Assembly (NCBI GenBank): GCA_012800685.1
Contig: JAAZIT010000057.1
Location: 1 to 5,027, forward strand
Direction of reading: 5' to 3'
DNA from: Clostridiales bacterium
Lineage (GTDB): Bacteria; Bacillota; Clostridia; Oscillospirales; Ruminococcaceae
DNA length: 5,027 bases
In this document: positions 4,966-5,027 of the stretch, in pieces
Layout of the letters: every line of letters begins with the position of its first letter
How positions within the stretch are numbered: the first letter of the stretch is position 1
The notes under the pieces: model-generated
Database searches by the model: none
Told to the model about the DNA's origin: nothing
What the model saw: only the letters and a program-made list of their open reading frames with translations
Position numbers and translations under genes: made by a program

Positions 4966-5027
4966 CAATAAAATTAAGGTATAATGGTGACTTTATCAGC
5001 CATTAAATGACCAATATGTACTACTAA

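Noticed and set aside
4960..4985. Opposed ATTATA and TATAAT elements as a divergent promoter pair
   Set aside because: Neither has a good -35, and the only plus-strand ATG after it (4984) stops after eight codons.

Overview
This 5-kb window has the base composition and gene style of a low-GC Gram-positive anaerobe, most likely a clostridium (Lachnospiraceae-like). Signs of this are strong AAGGAG-type ribosome binding sites, near-consensus sigma-A promoters, TTG start codons and AT-rich intergenic DNA. No tRNA, rRNA, CRISPR array, transposase or phage structural gene is visible. The organism assignment is an inference from style and protein families only.

Layout. Positions 1-440 hold no gene. 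They are filled by TAG/TTAG-rich low-complexity DNA (about 41-169), which passes into a heptanucleotide tandem array of consensus TTGCTAG (about 177-413). The array has a perfect four-copy core and a downstream block of 16 diverged units that stay in strict 7-nt register. Positions 441-3502 carry a three-gene operon on the minus strand. Its order of transcription is a membrane-anchored extracytoplasmic protein of unknown function, a BcrA-type ABC ATPase, and an ABC-2 type permease with a large extracytoplasmic loop. A textbook promoter (TTGACA, 16 nt, TATAAT) lies at 3602-3629. The ATPase and permease both appear to start with TTG, and the permease start overlaps the ATPase stop, which suggests translational coupling.

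Positions 3503-3904 form a divergent intergenic region. It contains the operon promoter, a short G-rich island, a 16-nt imperfect direct repeat, several small hairpins, and the promoter of a plus-strand radical SAM gene (3905-4504). That gene matches the small 'TatD family-associated radical SAM' type, but no tatD lies beside it here. A strong intrinsic terminator at 4533-4564 follows and could also serve the convergent minus-strand gene at 4686-4931, which encodes an 81-residue helical protein.

How the parts fit. The three minus-strand genes probably make one membrane complex: ATPase plus permease, with the anchored protein as an extracytoplasmic accessory. Export or self-protection is the family-level guess, and the substrate cannot be read from the sequence. 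The radical SAM gene looks like an independent single-gene unit. The most unusual element is the heptamer array just downstream of the operon. No complete new defence or mobile system is evident.
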